This document shows, in pieces, positions 6,499 to 8,377 of a DNA stretch of 8,377 bases. The stretch's first letter is position 1. Each line of letters begins with the position of its first letter. This stretch comes from Deltaproteobacteria bacterium RBG_13_61_14 (lineage in GTDB: Bacteria; RBG-13-61-14). The notes below the pieces were generated by a model. That model had not been told where the DNA came from and made no database searches. It was given only the letters and a program-made list of their open reading frames with translations. The stretch lies in NCBI GenBank assembly GCA_001797815.1, contig MGQK01000091.1, positions 16,984 to 25,360 of the forward strand, in the 5' to 3' direction. A program made the position numbers and the translations under genes.

Positions 6499-7623
6499 AT
6501 GAAGATCGCCATGATCGGGTCCCGGGGCATCCCGGTTACTTACAGCGGGATCGAGACGCACCTGAAGGAGATCTGCCCCCGCCTGGTGGGGTGCGGCCAC
6601 CAGGTCACGGTTTACTGCCGGCAGGAGGTGGAATGGCCGGGCGATGAGTTCCTGGGGGTGAAGCTGGTCCGCCTGCCCGCGATCACCAGCAAACACCTGG
6701 AGACGCTCTCCCGCACCACGCTGGCCACCCTGGACGCGCTCCGGCAGCGCTACGACATCGTCCACTACCACGCCTTGGGGCCCGCGGTTTTTTCTTTGCT
6801 GCCGCGATTGCGCGGCGCGGCCGCGGTGGTGACCGTGCACAGCCTGGACTGGAAGCGGGCCAAATGGGGCCGGGCCGCCTCCCTGGCGCTCCGCGGCGGC
6901 GAGTGGGCCTCGGCGCGGTTCCCCAACGCCCTGATCACGGTGAGCCAGACCTTGCGCGAATATTTCCGCCGCAAGTATGGTTTTCTCTCCGAATACATCC
7001 CCAACGGCATCAGCCTGCCCCGGTCCCGGCCCGCCCGGCTGATCCTGGAGCAGGGCCTGCTGCCCTCTCGATACCTCCTTTTCCTCTCCCGCCTCGAACC
7101 CGGCAAAGGCTGCGAATACCTGATCCAGGCCTTCCGCGCCGTCCTCACCGAATTCAAGCTGGTCATCGCCGGCGATGCGGTGCACAGCCGGGCTTACCGC
7201 GATTGGCTCTTGCAACTGGCGGCCGGCGACCCCCGGATCGTCTTCACCGGCTTTGTTCAGGGAGAGTTGCTGGAAGAGCTCCTCAGTCACGCCTACCTGC
7301 TCGTGCATCCCTCGGATTTCGAGGGCATGTCCATCGCCATCCTCGAAGCCATGAGCCATGGCCGGGCCGTGCTGGCCAGCGACATCCCGGAAAACCGGGA
7401 GGTTGTGCGCGAATACGGTTACCTCTTCCCCCAGGGCGACGTGGAGGTTTTAGCCATGACCTTGGCCCGACTGCTCGAGCGGCCGGAAGAGGTGGTCCGG
7501 GTCGGCTGGAAGGCCCGGGACTACGTGGTCCGGGAATTCGATTGGGATACGATCGCCGAGCGGACCGAGGAGGTTTACCAGCAGGCGCTGGAAGAGAAAC
7601 CGCCTCTGCGCCTGGCCGCCTGA
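6499..7623 (+). CDS. GT4 glycosyltransferase
   Basis: A 374-residue retaining GT-B glycosyltransferase. ATG 6499 is chosen because the protein then begins MKIAMIGSRGIPVTYSGIET, the usual opening of a GT4 subgroup related to rhamnosyltransferase-like proteins, and AAGGAA (6485-6490) lies upstream. The frame is open further left only through the repeat hairpin and a shadow of the radical SAM gene. Motifs: glycine loop near residues 10-17, 'IVHYHALGP' (87-95), 'VTVHSLDWKR' (111-120), 'YIPNGI' (166-171), Arg198 and Lys203 in SRLEPGKG, 'VIAGDA' (222-227), and EX7E with Glu275 and Glu283 in EGMSIAILE. All expected donor-binding residues are present. It is probably in the same transcript as the upstream genes but, unlike them, separated by a 95-base gap holding a hairpin. 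Sugar specificity is unknown. Confidence 0.93.
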   Translation: MKIAMIGSRGIPVTYSGIETHLKEICPRLVGCGHQVTVYCRQEVEWPGDEFLGVKLVRLPAITSKHLETLSRTTLATLDALRQRYDIVHYHALGPAVFSLLPRLRGAAAVVTVHSLDWKRAKWGRAASLALRGGEWASARFPNALITVSQTLREYFRRKYGFLSEYIPNGISLPRSRPARLILEQGLLPSRYLLFLSRLEPGKGCEYLIQAFRAVLTEFKLVIAGDAVHSRAYRDWLLQLAAGDPRIVFTGFVQGELLEELLSHAYLLVHPSDFEGMSIAILEAMSHGRAVLASDIPENREVVREYGYLFPQGDVEVLAMTLARLLERPEEVVRVGWKARDYVVREFDWDTIAERTEEVYQQALEEKPPLRLAA

Positions 7624-7628
7624 AAGCC

Positions 7629-7663
7629 GGAGGCATAAGGCATGAGGCCAGAGGCTGGAGGCT
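7629..7663. repeat. Five tandem 7-base repeats (AGGC type)
   Basis: Directly after the last glycosyltransferase stop are five consecutive heptamers: GGAGGCA, TAAGGCA, TGAGGCC, AGAGGCT, GGAGGCT. All share AGGC at the same phase. A related three-unit run (AGGCTGG, AGGCTTG, AGGCCAT) recurs at 7740-7760. Confidence 0.85.
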
Positions 7664-7670
7664 TTAACCC

Positions 7671-7698
7671 GACATACGACATACGATATACGACATAC
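7671..7698. repeat. Four tandem GACATAC heptamers
   Basis: GACATAC, GACATAC, GATATAC, GACATAC in exact 7-base phase, with one substitution in the third unit. A short two-unit TGAACG repeat follows at 7711-7722. No coding frame crosses it convincingly. Confidence 0.9.
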
Positions 7699-7739
7699 CC
7701 TCTTCCAACTTGAACGTGAACGTATCCGAGATCCGCAGA

Positions 7740-7760
7740 AGGCTGGAGGCTTGAGGCCAT
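7740..7760. repeat. Three tandem 7-base repeats (AGGC type, second copy)
   Basis: AGGCTGG, AGGCTTG, AGGCCAT. This is the same unit and orientation as the array at 7629-7663, separated from it by the GACATAC array. Confidence 0.7.
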
Positions 7761-7774
7761 CAGAAAGAGATCAT

Positions 7775-7801
7775 CCGCCGATTCCGCCGATTCCGCAGAT
7801 T
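7775..7801. repeat. Three tandem 9-base repeats (CCGCCGATT type)
   Basis: CCGCCGATT, CCGCCGATT, CCGCAGATT. The related word GATCCGCAGA also occurs at 7730-7739 and, with ATT-like extension, at 7957-7968, so one short word is scattered through the intergenic region. Confidence 0.9.
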
Positions 7802-7816
7802 AAATCGAATTCTTTA

Positions 7817-7852
7817 ACACGGAGAACACAGAGAGCACCGAGAACAAGAAAA
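7817..7852. repeat. Four degenerate 9-base repeats (ACACGGAGA type)
   Basis: ACACGGAGA, ACACAGAGA, GCACCGAGA, ACAAGAAAA in 9-base phase. The last unit is strongly diverged. The stretch is purine-rich on the + strand. Confidence 0.75.
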
Positions 7853-7860
7853 ATATTTAA

Positions 7861-7946
7861 CCACTAAGGCACAAAGTAACGAAGAGGAGAAAAACACAAA
7901 AACCTGACTTTCTTAACTTTAGTGCCTTGGTGTCTTTGTGGTAAAA
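7861..7946. repeat. Imperfect inverted pair of 9-base repeat arrays
   Basis: On the + strand, CCACTAAGG, CACAAAGTA and ACGAAGAGG (7861-7887) form a degenerate 9-base series. The same vocabulary appears inverted at 7920-7946 (TAGTGCCTT, GGTGTCTTT, GTGGTAAAA). CACTAAGGCAC (7862-7872) can pair with GTGCCTTGGTG (7922-7932), 11 positions with one G-T wobble. This is the AT-rich core of the intergenic region. Confidence 0.75.
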
Positions 7947-7982
7947 TTCTTGAATTGATCCGCAGATTCTCTCTTTCCAAAG

Positions 7983-8017
7983 TCTGAAGCCTAAAGCCTG
8001 ATGCCTAAAGCCTCTTC
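7983..8017. repeat. Five tandem 7-base repeats, inverse of the AGGC array
   Basis: TCTGAAG, CCTAAAG, CCTGATG, CCTAAAG, CCTCTTC. Read on the minus strand the unit is CTTTAGG-like, matching the AGGC heptamers at 7629-7663. The two arrays therefore face each other and bound the intergenic repeat region like degenerate inverted ends. Confidence 0.8.
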
Positions 8018-8071
8018 ATTAAGTATTATGTGAAGGGCTTGTTGCCCAAAAGCCATTTGTGACCGAAAAAA

Positions 8072-8377
8072 TCAGACCGCAGGGCATCCCGGGTTCTCCG
8101 GCACCGCAAGAGAAGGAAAAACCAAGATTTCGCGTCCGAGGCTGAAACATCGCATGAAGAAGCTTGCGAGGGTCAAAATCGAGCGAGAAAAAGCCCGAAG
8201 CAAGCCCTGCTTCGCCCCCTTCACCGCCTGGACGGCCCTCGCGGCCGGCCGCCTCCACCCCAGCGCCAGCAGCAGCCGCAGGTTCTGACACGCCGCGATC
8301 AGCCAATCCTGAACTCTCTGCCGGCCCCGCCCCCGCGCCCACCCCCAAATCAGCACCACCAAAAGGGCGCCCAGAGC
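8072..8377 (-). CDS. C-terminal fragment resembling a DDE transposase, partial
   Basis: On the minus strand a frame runs from the right edge to a stop at 8072-8074; its beginning is outside the window (101 visible residues). The segment RGRGRQRVQDWLIAACQNLR (about residues 16-35 of the visible part) resembles the end of IS1182/IS5-type DDE transposases, where an 'RG..RVQ.....AA.QNLK.L' phrase follows the catalytic Glu region. No catalytic residue is in the window, so activity cannot be judged. The last ~40 residues show no family likeness and may be an extension past the usual end, which could mean decay or a recent frameshift. It converges on the glycan operon across the repeat region. The alternative is an unrelated hypothetical protein; a second overlapping minus-strand frame is less convincing. 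Confidence 0.45.
   Translation of the reverse strand, partial: ALGALLVVLIWGWARGRGRQRVQDWLIAACQNLRLLLALGWRRPAARAVQAVKGAKQGLLRAFSRSILTLASFFMRCFSLGREILVFPSLAVPENPGCPAV

Larger units (their letters stand above)
7624..8071. other. Gene-free repeat-dense intergenic region
   Basis: This 448-base stretch separates the glycan operon from a convergent minus-strand frame. I see no credible gene, tRNA or promoter in it. Nearly all of 7629-8017 is occupied by the 7- and 9-base repeat arrays listed separately. Its middle (about 7800-7960) is clearly richer in A and T than the flanking coding DNA. The last ~50 bases (8018-8071) hold only a weak possible hairpin around GGGCTTGTTGCCC. Confidence 0.8.

Noticed and set aside
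6481-7359. 292-codon minus-strand open frame opposite the last glycosyltransferase
   Set aside because: It is antisense to a GT4 gene with all motifs intact, and its own sequence shows no recognisable family or start site.
7623-7666. Possible terminator: AAAGCC and GGCTTT flanking the first heptamer array
   Set aside because: The stem is only six pairs around a loop of about 31 bases and no T-run follows, so it does not meet the pattern of an intrinsic terminator.
7629-8017. CRISPR array
   Set aside because: Units are 7 or 9 bases, directly abutting and of several kinds. There are no 25-40 base repeats separated by unique spacers and no cas genes.
8034-8055. Hairpin GGGCTTGTTGCCC as terminator or insertion-sequence end
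   Set aside because: Only four to five pairs in either folding and no matching copy within the window, so neither reading can be supported.
8019-8348. Second minus-strand frame (109 codons) overlapping the transposase-like frame
   Set aside because: Gly/Ala/Glu-rich low-complexity translation with no recognisable motif. The other minus-strand frame carries the transposase-like phrase.

Overview
The window looks like the distal part of a cell-surface polysaccharide (O-antigen/exopolysaccharide type) biosynthesis operon from a GC-rich bacterium, probably Gram-negative and possibly uncultured. The evidence is a Wzy/WaaL-type polymerase/ligase, three GT4-type glycosyltransferases and several accessory enzymes, all on the + strand and closely packed. 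The phylum cannot be fixed from the sequence. The style of the non-coding repeats (short 7- and 9-base units in degenerate arrays) recalls intergenic DNA I associate with uncultured Desulfobacterota, Omnitrophota or Planctomycetes genomes, but that is an impression, not a result.

Layout. Positions 3-914 carry the 3' part of a degenerate GT4-like glycosyltransferase that enters from outside the window. It is followed by a Gfo/Idh/MocA-like oxidoreductase (927-1961), a HAD-superfamily protein (1973-2668), a multi-membrane-span O-antigen ligase/polymerase (2665-4170), a canonical GT4 glycosyltransferase (4155-5471), a radical SAM protein with a SPASM/twitch-like C-terminus (5414-6403) and a second canonical GT4 glycosyltransferase (6499-7623). 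Gaps between the first six genes are 12 and 11 bases, then overlaps of 4, 16 and 58 bases, so they are almost certainly co-transcribed and partly translationally coupled. The only real gap inside the cluster, 6404-6498, is filled by a long hairpin built from 7-base repeats. No promoter is visible; the transcript must begin upstream of the window.

Region 7624-8071 has no gene. It is packed with successive arrays of degenerate 7-base and 9-base repeats in both orientations and is partly AT-rich. At the right edge a minus-strand reading frame (8072 to beyond 8377) resembles the C-terminal tail of a DDE transposase.

Working together: the two intact GT4 enzymes probably add sugars to a lipid-linked glycan on the cytoplasmic side. 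The membrane protein probably polymerises or transfers the finished glycan on the outer face. The radical SAM protein may modify a sugar. The most striking point is that the first three genes all keep the fold signatures of enzyme families but have lost the residues those families use for catalysis or donor binding. They look like a run of three adjacent pseudoenzymes with intact, tightly coupled reading frames, next to canonical members of one of the same families.
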